Numbered from the stretch's first letter, positions 16,820-25,328 are shown. The stretch is 64,000 nt of DNA from CAVPDE01 sp964580575 (GCA_964580575.1 CAZOLJ010000004.1:1-64000), one strand, 5' to 3'. Made by a program: numbers and translations. The notes: generated by a model from the sequence alone, not told the origin.

Positions 16820-17757
16820 GTGACGCGGCAGTGATCCTTAAGGATGTGGTCAAACGCTTCGGCGGCTTTGTGGCGGTGGATCGCATTTCCCTTGAAATCG
16901 GCTCAGGAGAAATCTTCGGTTTTCTGGGTCCCAACGGCGCGGGCAAATCCACCACCATCCGCATGCTCTGCGGCCTTCTCAGACCCTCTTCGGGGCAAGG
17001 GTGGGTCAACGGGCTGGACATCGTCAGCCAGTCTGAGCAAATCAAGTCGAACCTCGGTTACATGTCCCAGCGATTCTCCCTTTACGACGACCTGCGGGTC
17101 GAAGAGAACATGGCCTTTTTCGGGGGAATCTACGGGCTGGACTCATCGACCTGTGAAAGGCGAATCCAGGATGTGCTGGCCCTGACCGGCCTCGAGGCAA
17201 GACGTCGCTCCCTCACCCGGGAACTCCCCACCGGTCTCAAGCAGCGCCTGGCCCTGGGGTGCGCGCTTTTGCACCAGCCTCCCATCATCTTTCTGGATGA
17301 ACCCACCTCCGGCGTGGACCCGGGGACCCGGCGCAACTTCTGGGATTTGATTTACACCCTGGCGGACGGCGGAGTCACGGTCTTTGTCACGACCCACTAC
17401 ATGGAGGAGGCGGAGTACTGCAATCGAATCGGCCTCATTGACCACGGCCGGCTGATTGCCCTCGGATCTCCTGCTGAACTCAAATCCAAGCACCTTGCAG
17501 GAACCATCTACGAGATTGCGACAGACCAAGTCCTTGCTGCGGTCGAGGCCCTTGCCCCTGCGGAAGGCGTTCTCGACGCAGCGGTTTTCGGCCGTGCCCT
17601 GCACGTGAGGCTTAAGCAGGATATCGACGCTCTGGCTTACCTCCCCGCCTTTCTCCATTCATCGGGCCTTCTCGTGGATTCCATCCGGCCCATCGAACCC
17701 ACGCTGGAAGACGTGTTCGTCGCTCTCGTGGGCCACAAGGCAGGGCAATCCTCATGA
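16816..17757 (+). CDS. ABC exporter ATPase, second of pair (YbhF C-half-like)
   Basis: This 313-residue ATPase has Walker A G-P-N-G-A-G-K-S-T (about residue 37) and Walker B I-I-F-L-D-E-P-T-S-G-V-D-P. Its switch segment T-T-H-Y-M-E-E-A-E-Y-C keeps the His that its partner lacks. Its signature is unusual: L-P-T-G-L-K-Q-R instead of L-S-G-G. The pair therefore look complementary: one has a good signature with a poor switch, the other a degenerate signature with a good switch, as in asymmetric heterodimeric ABC ATPases. ATGA overlaps join it to both neighbours, indicating translational coupling. Confidence 0.88.
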   Translation: MSDAAVILKDVVKRFGGFVAVDRISLEIGSGEIFGFLGPNGAGKSTTIRMLCGLLRPSSGQGWVNGLDIVSQSEQIKSNLGYMSQRFSLYDDLRVEENMAFFGGIYGLDSSTCERRIQDVLALTGLEARRRSLTRELPTGLKQRLALGCALLHQPPIIFLDEPTSGVDPGTRRNFWDLIYTLADGGVTVFVTTHYMEEAEYCNRIGLIDHGRLIALGSPAELKSKHLAGTIYEIATDQVLAAVEALAPAEGVLDAAVFGRALHVRLKQDIDALAYLPAFLHSSGLLVDSIRPIEPTLEDVFVALVGHKAGQSS

Positions 17758-18887
17758 GCATCCGAAGAATCAGGGCTTTGACCAAAAAGGAATTCATTCA
17801 AATGAGCCGCGACATTCGGAGCCTCATGGGCGCGCTTTTCAATCCCCTGCTCATGATCTTTCTCTTCGGGTACGCCCTGAGCCTGGACGTGGACCGTATT
17901 CCCACGGTGGTTCTGGATTTGGACCGCACTCCCGTGTCTCGCGAGTTCATCCATCGGCTCACCGATTCCCGCTATTTCACGCTGGTCAGGTACCTGGACA
18001 GGGACGCAGACGTCGATGCCAGCCTTGCAAAAGGCGAGGCGCTCATGGCTCTCGTTATCCCTCTAGACTTCGCCTCCAAGGTGAAGCAGGGGGTCCAAGC
18101 ACCCGTTCAGGTGGTCTTTGACGGAAGCGACTCCAACACCGCCACCATCGCCCTCGGGTACCTCAAGGCCGTGGCTGCGGGTTTTGACATTGCTTTGCAG
18201 GAACAGAGAATCCGGCGTGCCGGCCTCAAGATGGTGGACATGCCCCTTGAAGCCAGAATTCGTGTTTGGTTCAACCCGGAACTCAAGAGCAAGAACTTCA
18301 TCATCCCCGGCCTGACAGGCGTCATCATGATGGCCATTTGCTCTGTCATGACCGCCTTGAGCGTTTCCAAGGAGAAAGAGACCGGGACCCTGGAGCAGCT
18401 TATCTCCACGCCCATCACGAGCCTCGAACTTCTCCTGGGCAAGCTCCTCCCCTATCTGGCGGTCGGTCTGGTGGATCTTGCCTTGGTGGTCGGTGCCGCA
18501 GTGCTGATTTTCGATGTCCCCTTTCGCGGCAGCTACATCAATCTCTTCATCACCTCTCTGATCTTTCTCATCGGCTCCCTCTCCTGGGGTCTTTTTGTGT
18601 CCGTGGTGGCCAAGAGCCAGATCCAGGCCAGCCAGATTTCCGTGATCAGCGCCTTTCTCCCCTCTTTTCTTTTGTCAGGATTCATCTACCCCATCGAGAA
18701 CATGCCCGTGGTACTCCAGGCCCTAACGTTCATCGTGCCCGCCCGGTACTTTGTCGAAATTCTCAAGGGCCTGTTCCTGCAGGGAGTGGGGCTCACCGTG
18801 CTGTGGCCGCAGGTCTTGGCCCTGGTCGTCTATGCCGTGCTGGTTCTCAACCTCGCTCGTAAACGCTTCATCAAGAGGATTCTCTGA
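17754..18887 (+). CDS. ABC-2 type permease (YbhS/YbhR-like), first
   Basis: This 377-residue inner-membrane protein has an N-terminal TM (about 25-45), then a large periplasmic region (about 50-180). A cluster of about five TM segments from 180 onward includes the ABC-2 signature region around E-K-E-T-G-T-L-E-Q-L-I-S-T-P. It is likely to form the exporter channel as a heterodimer with the next permease. The start overlaps the ATPase stop by four bases. The substrate is unknown; relatives move drugs, cations or lipids. Confidence 0.88.
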   Translation: MSIRRIRALTKKEFIQMSRDIRSLMGALFNPLLMIFLFGYALSLDVDRIPTVVLDLDRTPVSREFIHRLTDSRYFTLVRYLDRDADVDASLAKGEALMALVIPLDFASKVKQGVQAPVQVVFDGSDSNTATIALGYLKAVAAGFDIALQEQRIRRAGLKMVDMPLEARIRVWFNPELKSKNFIIPGLTGVIMMAICSVMTALSVSKEKETGTLEQLISTPITSLELLLGKLLPYLAVGLVDLALVVGAAVLIFDVPFRGSYINLFITSLIFLIGSLSWGLFVSVVAKSQIQASQISVISAFLPSFLLSGFIYPIENMPVVLQALTFIVPARYFVEILKGLFLQGVGLTVLWPQVLALVVYAVLVLNLARKRFIKRIL

Positions 18888-20041
18888 TGCGAATGATGAT
18901 GCTCCGAGTCAAAGTGCTGCTCATCAAGGAAATCATCCAGGCCTTGCGGGATCCCCGTCTGAGGTTTCTCATGTTCCTCCCTCCCCTGCTCCAGCTCGTG
19001 GCCTTCGGATACGCCGCCAACCTGGATCTCAAGAACATCCCCATCGCGCTCTACGACGAGGACAACACCCCTGTGTCCCGTGAATTGGCCTTTGCCTTTG
19101 CCGCTTCCGGCTATTTCAAGTTCTCGGAGACCATCCAAAGGCCGGACGAAATGACCACCCTGATTGACAAAGGCACGGTGAAAGCCGTGCTTCACCTCGG
19201 TCCTGATCTGGCAGCCCGCGTGGGAAGCGGCCGCACAGCCCTGGTTCAGGTGATCGTGGCAGGGACCAATTCGAACACCGCCTCCCTGGTGCAGAGCTAT
19301 TCGCTCCAGATCATCGAACGGTTCAACAGGGCAAGGCTCCAGAAGCGGCTTGAAGACAATCCGCCTCTTCGGAAAATCCTTCCTGCAGGATCGCAGGGAA
19401 TCATTCAGCCCGAGATCAGGGTTTGGTACAACACGGAACTGCTTTCCAGAAACTTCTATGTGCCGGGCATTATTGCCCTGGTCATCATGGTGTCGGTCTT
19501 GAACCTGACGGCCATGGCCGTGGTGAGAGAAAAGGAAGTGGGCACCATGGAGCAGATCATGGTAACCCCTATCCGGCCGGTCGAGTTCATCCTGGGAAAA
19601 ACCATTCCTTTTGCTCTGATCGGCATTTTCCAGGTTGCCCTGGTGAGCAGCGTGGGGGTCTTCTGGTTCGGTGTGCCCATGAGAGGGAGTGTGGCGCTGC
19701 TGTTCGTTTCCCTGCTCATCTATCTTCTCTCTTTTCTCGCCCTGGGTCTCTTCATTTCCACCATCAGCCGAAACCAGCAGCAGGCCCTGGTCACCACTTT
19801 CTTCTTCACCTTTCCCATCATTCTCCTTTCGGGCTTCATCTTTCCCATCGCCAACATGCCCCCGGTCATCCAGTGGGTCACGTACGTCAACCCTCTCCGC
19901 TACTTCCTGGTGATTATCCGGGACATTTTTCTGAAAGGGTCGGGCATCGATATTCTCTGGCCCCAGATGCTCACCCTTCTCTTTATCAGCGTCTCCGTGA
20001 TGCTGCTCGCCGTGCGAAGGGTGAGCAAGACGCTGGACTAA
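18887..20041 (+). CDS. ABC-2 type permease (YbhR-like), second
   Basis: This 384-residue paralogue of the preceding permease has the same plan: one N-terminal TM, a periplasmic domain with D-L-K-N-I-P-I-A-L-Y-D, and about five C-terminal TMs. The motif is E-K-E-V-G-T-M-E-Q-I-M-V-T-P-I-R-P. Its ATG shares one base with the previous stop (TGATG). It is the last gene of the TetR-HlyD-ABC-ABC-permease-permease operon. A word-repeat spacer follows in place of a classical terminator. Confidence 0.88.
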   Translation: MRMMMLRVKVLLIKEIIQALRDPRLRFLMFLPPLLQLVAFGYAANLDLKNIPIALYDEDNTPVSRELAFAFAASGYFKFSETIQRPDEMTTLIDKGTVKAVLHLGPDLAARVGSGRTALVQVIVAGTNSNTASLVQSYSLQIIERFNRARLQKRLEDNPPLRKILPAGSQGIIQPEIRVWYNTELLSRNFYVPGIIALVIMVSVLNLTAMAVVREKEVGTMEQIMVTPIRPVEFILGKTIPFALIGIFQVALVSSVGVFWFGVPMRGSVALLFVSLLIYLLSFLALGLFISTISRNQQQALVTTFFFTFPIILLSGFIFPIANMPPVIQWVTYVNPLRYFLVIIRDIFLKGSGIDILWPQMLTLLFISVSVMLLAVRRVSKTLD

Positions 20042-20115
20042 GGAAGAGTGGAGTGATGGAGTACTGGAGTAATGGAGTGGTGGAAGAATGGAAGAATGGA
20101 ATATTGGAATGATCG
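20041..20115. repeat. Word-repeat spacer (TGGAGTAATGGAG family)
   Basis: This consists of tandem, imperfect 8-10 base words such as GTGGAGTGATGGAGTACTGG, AGTAATGGAG and GAAGAATGGA. A 20-base stretch here (20049-20068) recurs exactly at 32152-32171 in another spacer. Confidence 0.75.
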
Positions 20116-20142
20116 AAGAATCGGATAAGGGATCTGTTTTCT

Positions 20143-20862
20143 TCAACGCACCCAGAGCAAAACGCCCATCAGCCCGATCACGATCGAAAGAATCACTTCA
20201 AAACGGCGCTGGCTCATGCGCCGATTCATTCTGATCGCGAGAAGGATGCCTCCAACCGCAAAGGGTGCGGCCACTCCGGCTGTTGTGAGCACGGATGGAG
20301 TCAGCAAGCCGTGCACCCAATAGCTTCCAAGAATTACGAAGTTGGTGATCAGAAAAAAACTCTGGAGCATTCCCACGACCTGCTCTTTGCTCCACGGTTT
20401 CAGCGCCGCGTAGACCACCACGGGCGGTCCGTCCGTTCCTATGGCCGCTCCCAGAATACCGCTTAAAAGGCCTGTCGGAAGCCCCCACATCCTTGAGAAA
20501 ACCAGTTTGAATTCAGGCGCGAGGACTTTGTAAGCCGAAAACAGAATGAGCACCGTACCCATGATTTTCATGATGAGCCCCGGCGGCATGCTCTTGAGGA
20601 GGAGTCCGCCGAACAAGGCCCCCGGGATCGCCGCAGCGATCAAAAGGAGCGAATGGTCCCACATCAGGTTCCTTCGCAGCACGAACATGGCGGGAACCCG
20701 GTTGATCGTGTAGCAGAGAACGACCACAGGGGCCGCCCATCTGGGCTCTGCGTAGAGAAGAATTAAGGGAATGGAGACGAGGGCACCGCCGAAACCGGCC
20801 AATCCCTGGAGCAGGGAACCGGCGAAAAGGATGAGCGTTGTGACAAAGACCTGTTCAAGCAT
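20143..20862 (-). CDS. TSUP (TauE/SafE) family permease
   Basis: This 239-residue integral membrane protein has about seven to eight hydrophobic segments. The TSUP hallmarks are G-S-L-L-Q-G-L-A-G-F-G-G-A-L-V-S near the start and G-L-L-S-G-I-L-G-A-A-I-G-T-D-G-P-P near residue 135, which is the duplicated G-x-G-G-G motif region of the family. TSUP proteins export sulfite or sulfoacetate, or move other small organic anions. The substrate cannot be read from sequence, though sulfur anions are plausible for this lineage. It is convergent with the exporter operon and has no obvious partner. Confidence 0.88.
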   Translation of the reverse strand: MLEQVFVTTLILFAGSLLQGLAGFGGALVSIPLILLYAEPRWAAPVVVLCYTINRVPAMFVLRRNLMWDHSLLLIAAAIPGALFGGLLLKSMPPGLIMKIMGTVLILFSAYKVLAPEFKLVFSRMWGLPTGLLSGILGAAIGTDGPPVVVYAALKPWSKEQVVGMLQSFFLITNFVILGSYWVHGLLTPSVLTTAGVAAPFAVGGILLAIRMNRRMSQRRFEVILSIVIGLMGVLLWVR

Positions 20863-21211
20863 TGGAAAATCTCAATACCACAAGCGACTTAAAGAGGAAA
20901 GAGGAGATCGCTCAACCCGGCGGAAGACGGCGAATAAAACCTTGACTTATGTCTGCCGCTTTTCTAAAAGGGATAAAGCTACCTGCTAGGTATCCGGTCT
21001 AATACCGCTCACTGCTGGTCTCCACAGTGCCGATTCTCCGTTCATTCCCTCCCTGTTGGGGCACTCATGTTTCCGGCAACGATACACACCACCCTCTGGC
21101 CGGCTAGAGGTTCTTTTCTAGTGTGGAGTGCGGGTTGAGGTCTTTTGACGAAGTCGTCTCACCGAACTCATGGGTTGAAACAGCTACCAATCATCAATGG
21201 AGGTCATGACA
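20863..21211 (+). promoter_or_regulatory. Long leader region of the RRM protein gene
   Basis: About 350 bases contain no gene. A possible promoter is TTGACT (20942-20947) with TAAAAG (20965-20970), spaced by 17, which would leave a leader of about 235 bases. Inside it, CCGGCTAGAGG and other short complementary stretches could fold, but I cannot assign a known riboswitch or RNA. RRM protein genes in bacteria are often cold-regulated through such leaders, so this role is plausible but unproven. Confidence 0.35.
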
Positions 21212-21562
21212 ATGAAGATTTACGTGGGGAATTTGTCTTTCGAGGCCAGTGATCAGGATCTTAAAGATGCCTTTGCGGCTCACGGCCAGGTCGAGACGGC
21301 AACCATCGTTAAGGACTCTTTCAGCGGCAGATCCAGAGGCTTCGGGTTTGTGGAAATGTCCAATGAAGCTGAGGCCCGCGCTGCCATCAGCGCCTTGAAC
21401 GGCAAGGAACTGAAGGGCCGAGCCGTGAAGGTCAACGAGGCCATTTCCAAATCTGATGGCCGAGGACGGGAAGGCGGAGGAGGAGGACGAGGACGAGGTG
21501 GACAAGGCAGAGGCGGCCAGGGCAGAGGTGGTTGGGGAGACAGAGGGCGCTCCAACTACTGA
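21212..21562 (+). CDS. RRM-type glycine-rich RNA-binding protein
   Basis: This 116-residue protein starts at ATG 21212, eight bases after GGAGG (21199-21203); the ATGs at 21197 and 21206 are too close to or inside that site. It has one RNA recognition motif: RNP2 as I-Y-V-G-N-L, RNP1 as R-G-F-G-F-V-E-M, so the aromatic RNA-contact residues are present. The tail (about 85-116) is R-G-G rich, alternating G, R and Q. The layout matches bacterial Rbp proteins, which bind RNA and often respond to cold. A 13-bp hairpin lies 31 bases downstream. Confidence 0.92.
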   Translation: MKIYVGNLSFEASDQDLKDAFAAHGQVETATIVKDSFSGRSRGFGFVEMSNEAEARAAISALNGKELKGRAVKVNEAISKSDGRGREGGGGGRGRGGQGRGGQGRGGWGDRGRSNY

Positions 21563-21593
21563 TGCTCGGCTTCAAAGCCCGTTTCAAAAAACG

Positions 21594-21634
21594 TTTCAGC
21601 CCCTGTTCCTTCCTTTGGAGGACAGGGGCTGAAA
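21594..21634 (+). other. 13-bp perfect hairpin between RRM and methyltransferase genes
   Basis: TTTCAGCCCCTGT (21594-21606) pairs with ACAGGGGCTGAAA (21622-21634) around a 15-base loop. It is followed by A residues and then the AGGAG of the next gene, not by a U-run. It is therefore more likely a stability or processing element than an intrinsic terminator on this strand. Confidence 0.65.
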
Positions 21635-21649
21635 AAATACAGGAGATCT

Positions 21650-22282
21650 ATGTCCAGTAAAAGAAAGAAAGATGTCCTGTGTTATGGTGTCCACGCCTTA
21701 TCGTCCGGCCATCATGATATTCGCATTCTCAAAAGAGACCATGCCCCTCACTGGTTCGGGTACAGGGTTTGGGCGTCAAGCTGGCTTTTGATGGATTTCC
21801 TGAAACGCTGCACCGTGCCGGCCGGCAGTCATGTCATGGAACTGGGCTGCGGCTGGGGACTGGCCGGCATCTATTGCGCCAAAACCTTCGGTGCCGTGGT
21901 GACCGGTGTGGACATTGACCCGGAGGTCTTTCACTACCTAAACCGACATTCAGAGATCAACGAGGTGGAGATCGCCACGATGAACCTCGGCTTTGAAGAT
22001 CTCACACGCGAACACCTGAAGGGCATGAAGGTACTGATCGGCGCCGACATCTGCTTTTGGGACAGCATGGTGGATCCCATTCGCTCTTTGATTTCCCGGG
22101 CCATGAATGAAGGCGTGCGCCTGGTGGTCCTTGCGGATCCGGGTCGCTCCCCCTTCAGCAGGCTTGGGGATTTTTTCGGGAAAGACAAAGGCGGTGAGAT
22201 GCTGAAATGGTCTACCCTGCAGCCTCACCCCATCGACGGTCGGATCCTCAGAATCACTTCTCCCACCCACCCCTTGCATTGA
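21650..22282 (+). CDS. Class I SAM-dependent methyltransferase
   Basis: This 210-residue Rossmann-fold methyltransferase has the SAM-binding loop V-M-E-L-G-C-G-W-G-L-A-G (about residue 63) followed by the acidic strand G-V-D-I-D-P. It also has L-I-G-A-D-I-C-F-W in the position of motif IV. This pattern (G-A-D-x-x-F/Y-W) resembles protein-lysine or nicotinamide N-methyltransferase-like families, so a protein target is possible. The substrate is unknown. It starts after AGGAG and is separated from the RRM gene by the hairpin. A good terminator follows. Confidence 0.8.
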   Translation: MSSKRKKDVLCYGVHALSSGHHDIRILKRDHAPHWFGYRVWASSWLLMDFLKRCTVPAGSHVMELGCGWGLAGIYCAKTFGAVVTGVDIDPEVFHYLNRHSEINEVEIATMNLGFEDLTREHLKGMKVLIGADICFWDSMVDPIRSLISRAMNEGVRLVVLADPGRSPFSRLGDFFGKDKGGEMLKWSTLQPHPIDGRILRITSPTHPLH

Positions 22283-22407
22283 CAGCCTTTTCTACTTCTT
22301 GTGCTGTACGGATAGCGGATCATGTCTTGACGGAGTGCTTGATTTCGAGTAACTTGACAAAAAATAGATCATCAATCCTTTGATGAGAGGGCGATATGGT
22401 TTGCTGG

Positions 22408-22445
22408 AAATCCCACTTTTCGTTTTCGAGAAATGGGATTTTTTT
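22408..22445 (+). terminator. Intrinsic terminator after the methyltransferase gene
   Basis: AAATCCCACTTTTCG (22408-22422) and CGAGAAATGGGATTT (22427-22441) form a stem of about 15 bp with one mismatch and one wobble and a TTTT loop, running into a T-tract that ends at 22445. It terminates plus-strand transcripts. The convergent pilZ gene ends ten bases further on. Confidence 0.85.
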
Positions 22446-22454
22446 GGGCCCTAT

Positions 22455-22853
22455 TCATCCACCTCCTTCAAGAAAGGTAGCCTTGAACTCGCGATGAGTT
22501 GAAGGGGCCTGTTGTTTTCCGCCGTACTTCTGAATCGCCTGAGGCAAGAGCTCCCGGTCTCCCTTGCTCACTTTCACAAAGCAAAAACCCATTCCCGGCA
22601 GGATATCCCTATCCGCAGCGCCTTCGAGATTGGACCAAAGGAGCTTGCCCATGACTTCGATTTCGTCTCCTGCAGGCTGGATCAGCAATCGGTAGGTCTC
22701 ATTCAGACTCAGCTTTTCCATGCAATGAATAAACACCCCCTCAACCGTGATATTCCTCGCTTCCCCTTCAACTGACCCTTTCTCCGTTATCAGCGTTACA
22801 GGCCACTGGACTTCGATGCGAGGGAGTTTTCGTTTTTCCACAAACTCGTTCAA
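22455..22853 (-). CDS. PilZ domain protein
   Basis: This 132-residue single-domain protein has the c-di-GMP-binding arginine motif at the start as K-R-K-L-P-R and the second motif as N-I-T-V-E-G, where the usual Ser is Thr. PilZ proteins relay c-di-GMP to motility, polysaccharide or pilus systems. Binding ability is likely but the Thr substitution leaves some doubt. It is a single gene, divergent from the YchF-like GTPase and convergent with the methyltransferase. The nearest plausible client in the window is the GAF-PilB ATPase at 25467, but nothing links them directly. Confidence 0.82.
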   Translation of the reverse strand: MNEFVEKRKLPRIEVQWPVTLITEKGSVEGEARNITVEGVFIHCMEKLSLNETYRLLIQPAGDEIEVMGKLLWSNLEGAADRDILPGMGFCFVKVSKGDRELLPQAIQKYGGKQQAPSTHREFKATFLEGGG

Positions 22854-22967
22854 CGTCTTCCACCTCCTAGGCTAAAGCCGGTTGCGTTTTCCTTCCAGGT
22901 GGACCTTGGAATCCAAAAAGAACAGGAATTCAAGCTTTTCCAAACCTACCTTCACTCCAGAATCCTC

Positions 22968-22996
22968 TGGAAAATGAGGACGGCCTATCGTATAGT
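22968..22996 (+). promoter_or_regulatory. Candidate promoter of the YchF-like gene
   Basis: TGGAAA (22968-22973) and TATAGT (22991-22996) are spaced by 17 bases, ahead of AAGGGAG and the ATG at 23032. Confidence 0.45.
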
Positions 22997-23031
22997 TCGT
23001 GAAGGATTCTTCTGAGAAGGGAGATGATCCT

Positions 23032-24066
23032 ATGAAACTGGGCCTCATCGGTCTGCCTCAGTCCGGCAAATCAACGATCTTTTCGGCCATTGCCGGGGCT
23101 AGAGGCGAGGAAAAGGTTTCTCGATCCGACCAACTCATCACGACTGTCAAGGTGCCGGACGAGAGGGTGGATTTTCTGACCAAGGTCTTCAAGCCCAAGA
23201 AGTCCACCTATACCCACATCGAGTACCTGTTGCCTTCTCAAGCGCCTTCCGCTGCAGGAGCCAAGGCTGAAAATGCCGTCCTCACTCAGGCTCGGATCTG
23301 TGACGCCCTCATTCACGTGATCCGGAACTTCACGGCAGGAGGGTTGCAACCCGCTTCGGAAGCTGATTTCTGGAAGACCGAGGAGGAAATGATTCTCAGC
23401 GATCTTGTTGTTTCAGAAAAGAGAATCGAGCGCATGGAGTTGGACGCCAAGAGAGGCAAAAAACCGGATGAGGAGGAGCACTCTCTCATCAAATCTTGCC
23501 GGGAGATACTGGAAGCAGGCGATCCTTTGCGCGCCAACCCCGAATTGACCGCCGCCCCAGCCTTGCGAGGTTTCACTTTTCTCTCTGCCAAGCCTCAGAT
23601 GGTGATCATCAACAATGACGATGAAGATGAGGCTTTACCGGGGTGGAAGCGCAACCCTCCCCATGTGGACATGATCGTCGTTCGAGGCAGGCTGGAAAAG
23701 GACATCGGAACCATGACTCTTGAGGAGGCCAAGGAATTCATGGAGGCCTACCGCATCCAGGAATCCGTCCTCGACAGGGTGATCAAGAGCTCTTACCGCC
23801 TTCTCAGCCTGATCTCCTTTTTCACAGTGCTCAACGAGGAAGTCAGGACCTGGCCCTTGCGGCAGGGCTTGCCGGCCCTTGAGGCTGCCGGAACGGTTCA
23901 CACGGACATGAAAAAGGGCTTTATCCGCGCAGAAGTTTTTTCTTTCGACCACATCAAACAGTACGGCTCTGTTCACGAAGTCAAACAAAAGGGGCTTGTG
24001 CACCTGGAAGGGAAAGAATACGTCGTCAAGGATGGAGATATCCTTCAGTTCAGATTTAATGTGTAG
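23032..24066 (+). CDS. YchF/Obg-like P-loop GTPase family protein
   Basis: This 344-residue protein reads from ATG 23032, which follows AAGGGAG at good spacing. The P-loop is G-L-P-Q-S-G-K-S-T at residue 8. The C-terminal about 85 residues form the TGS-like domain of the YchF family, with G-F-I-R-A-E-V-F-S-F-D, V-K-D-G-D-I-L-Q-F-R-F-N-V and conserved W-P-L-R-Q-G. The nucleotide-specificity region reads V-I-I-N-N-D-D-E, without N-K-x-D. YchF proteins prefer ATP and use N-x-x-E. The switch region D-x-x-G is not obvious. The protein is shorter than YchF (363) and more divergent, so it is a family member of unproven role, possibly at the ribosome. Confidence 0.8.
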   Translation: MKLGLIGLPQSGKSTIFSAIAGARGEEKVSRSDQLITTVKVPDERVDFLTKVFKPKKSTYTHIEYLLPSQAPSAAGAKAENAVLTQARICDALIHVIRNFTAGGLQPASEADFWKTEEEMILSDLVVSEKRIERMELDAKRGKKPDEEEHSLIKSCREILEAGDPLRANPELTAAPALRGFTFLSAKPQMVIINNDDEDEALPGWKRNPPHVDMIVVRGRLEKDIGTMTLEEAKEFMEAYRIQESVLDRVIKSSYRLLSLISFFTVLNEEVRTWPLRQGLPALEAAGTVHTDMKKGFIRAEVFSFDHIKQYGSVHEVKQKGLVHLEGKEYVVKDGDILQFRFNV

Positions 24067-24073
24067 AAAGAAA

Positions 24074-24142
24074 GTGACGAGTGACAAGTGACGAGTGACA
24101 AGAAAAACGATTACTCGTCACTCGTCACTTGTCACTCGTTAC
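24074..24142. repeat. Long hairpin made of GTGACGAGTGACAAG words
   Basis: The left arm (24074-24102) and the right arm (24111-24142) are near-perfect inverted copies. Each is itself built of tandem words (GTGACGA, GTGACAA), with a loop of only about eight bases. A related fragment (GTCACTTGTC) appears near 59668. It lies between the ychF-like gene and argC. Confidence 0.85.
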
Positions 24143-24193
24143 TGAAGGCTGGATACACAGGAAAAAAGCGATAAGTACAGGGAGCGACTCAGT

Positions 24194-25255
24194 ATGAAGA
24201 AGATAAAAGCAGGCATCATTGGTGCCGGCGGATATGGAGGATGCGGAGCGATCGAGCTGCTGGTCAGCCATCCCCATGTCCAGATCGCGGCCCTTCTGGA
24301 CAAACAGGACCTTGGCAAACCCATCAGCGACCTTTATCCGCACCTCAAGGGGTTTTGCGACCTCCCCTTGATCGATGCGGACGACCCGAAACGGCCTGAT
24401 GACTTTGATGTGGTCTTTTTTGCTACGCCGGACGGCGTGGGCCAAAAGCAAGCCCGCTTCTGGCTCGGCAAGGGAGTGAAGGTGGTGGACTACAGCGGGG
24501 ATTTCCGGTTCAATGACGCAGAGACTTACAAAGGGTACGCGGCAAGAATCGGAAAAACCCAGGAGCACGCCTCTCCGGATCTGCTCCCTAAATCAGTCTA
24601 TGGACTTGCAGAGCTCCATCGCAAAGAGATTGCAAAGGCCAGTCTGGTGGGCAACCCGGGATGCTTTGCCGTGAGCTGCATCCTGGGCCTTGCTCCTGCC
24701 GTGAAGTCCGGACTGATCGACCAGGGGTCTATCATCTGCGATTCAAAAACCGGCGTTTCAGGAGCAGGGAAAAAACCCAATCCCATTTTTCATTACCCCG
24801 CTCGCTATGACGCCATCAATGCCTACAAGATCTCAGGCCATCAGCACGTCTACGAAATAGAACGGGAGCTTGGTCTGGTGGCAGGCAAGGAGATGCGGAT
24901 TACCTTCACTCCCCACGTGATTCCTCTCTGCCGAGGCATCCTGAGCACGATCTACGGGAGCCTGAAACCGGGTTTAGACATCCAGGCGGTGATCGAGGCC
25001 TATCGCGGGTTCTATAAAGGGGACGCCTTTGTCCGGATCTTCGGGCCGGAAAGGATGCTCACAAGCACCGATGTCCGTGGGAGCAACTTCTGCAACATCT
25101 CCCTCAACATCGACGAGCGGACAGGGAAGCTCATTGTGGTGAGCGTGATCGACAACCTGGTGAAAGGCCAGGCCGGAAGTGCGGTGCAGAACATGAACAT
25201 TATGTTCGGGCTGGAGGAGACCTCAGGGTTGATGAGGCCGGGCCAATACCCCTAA
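24194..25255 (+). CDS. argC: N-acetyl-gamma-glutamyl-phosphate reductase ArgC
   Basis: This 353-residue type 1 ArgC reduces N-acetylglutamyl phosphate to the semialdehyde with NADPH, the third step of arginine synthesis. The NADP-binding start is G-I-I-G-A-G-G-Y-G-G. The active-site Cys lies in V-G-N-P-G-C-F-A (about residue 157). Other marks are K-T-G-V-S-G-A-G-K and H-Q-H-V-Y-E-I-E. No other arg genes are adjacent. A hairpin terminator follows and separates it from the convergent pilB-like gene. Confidence 0.95.
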   Translation: MKKIKAGIIGAGGYGGCGAIELLVSHPHVQIAALLDKQDLGKPISDLYPHLKGFCDLPLIDADDPKRPDDFDVVFFATPDGVGQKQARFWLGKGVKVVDYSGDFRFNDAETYKGYAARIGKTQEHASPDLLPKSVYGLAELHRKEIAKASLVGNPGCFAVSCILGLAPAVKSGLIDQGSIICDSKTGVSGAGKKPNPIFHYPARYDAINAYKISGHQHVYEIERELGLVAGKEMRITFTPHVIPLCRGILSTIYGSLKPGLDIQAVIEAYRGFYKGDAFVRIFGPERMLTSTDVRGSNFCNISLNIDERTGKLIVVSVIDNLVKGQAGSAVQNMNIMFGLEETSGLMRPGQYP

Positions 25256-25328
25256 AGGGTGAAGGCGAGAGGCTGGAGGGTTGAGTCAAAAGCAAAAAGA
25301 ATAAGGGATACGGTACCGAAAGATCAAT

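Noticed and set aside
20863..21211. tRNA or known riboswitch in the long RRM leader
   Set aside because: I could not find a cloverleaf, a T-loop GGTTCGAATC-type motif or a recognisable aptamer.
21594..21634. Intrinsic terminator after the RRM gene
   Set aside because: The stem is excellent but no U-run follows on the plus strand, so I list it only as a hairpin.
24074..24142. Possible CRISPR array
   Set aside because: The repeats are 7-14 bases, imperfect and inverted, with no regular spacers and no cas genes nearby.
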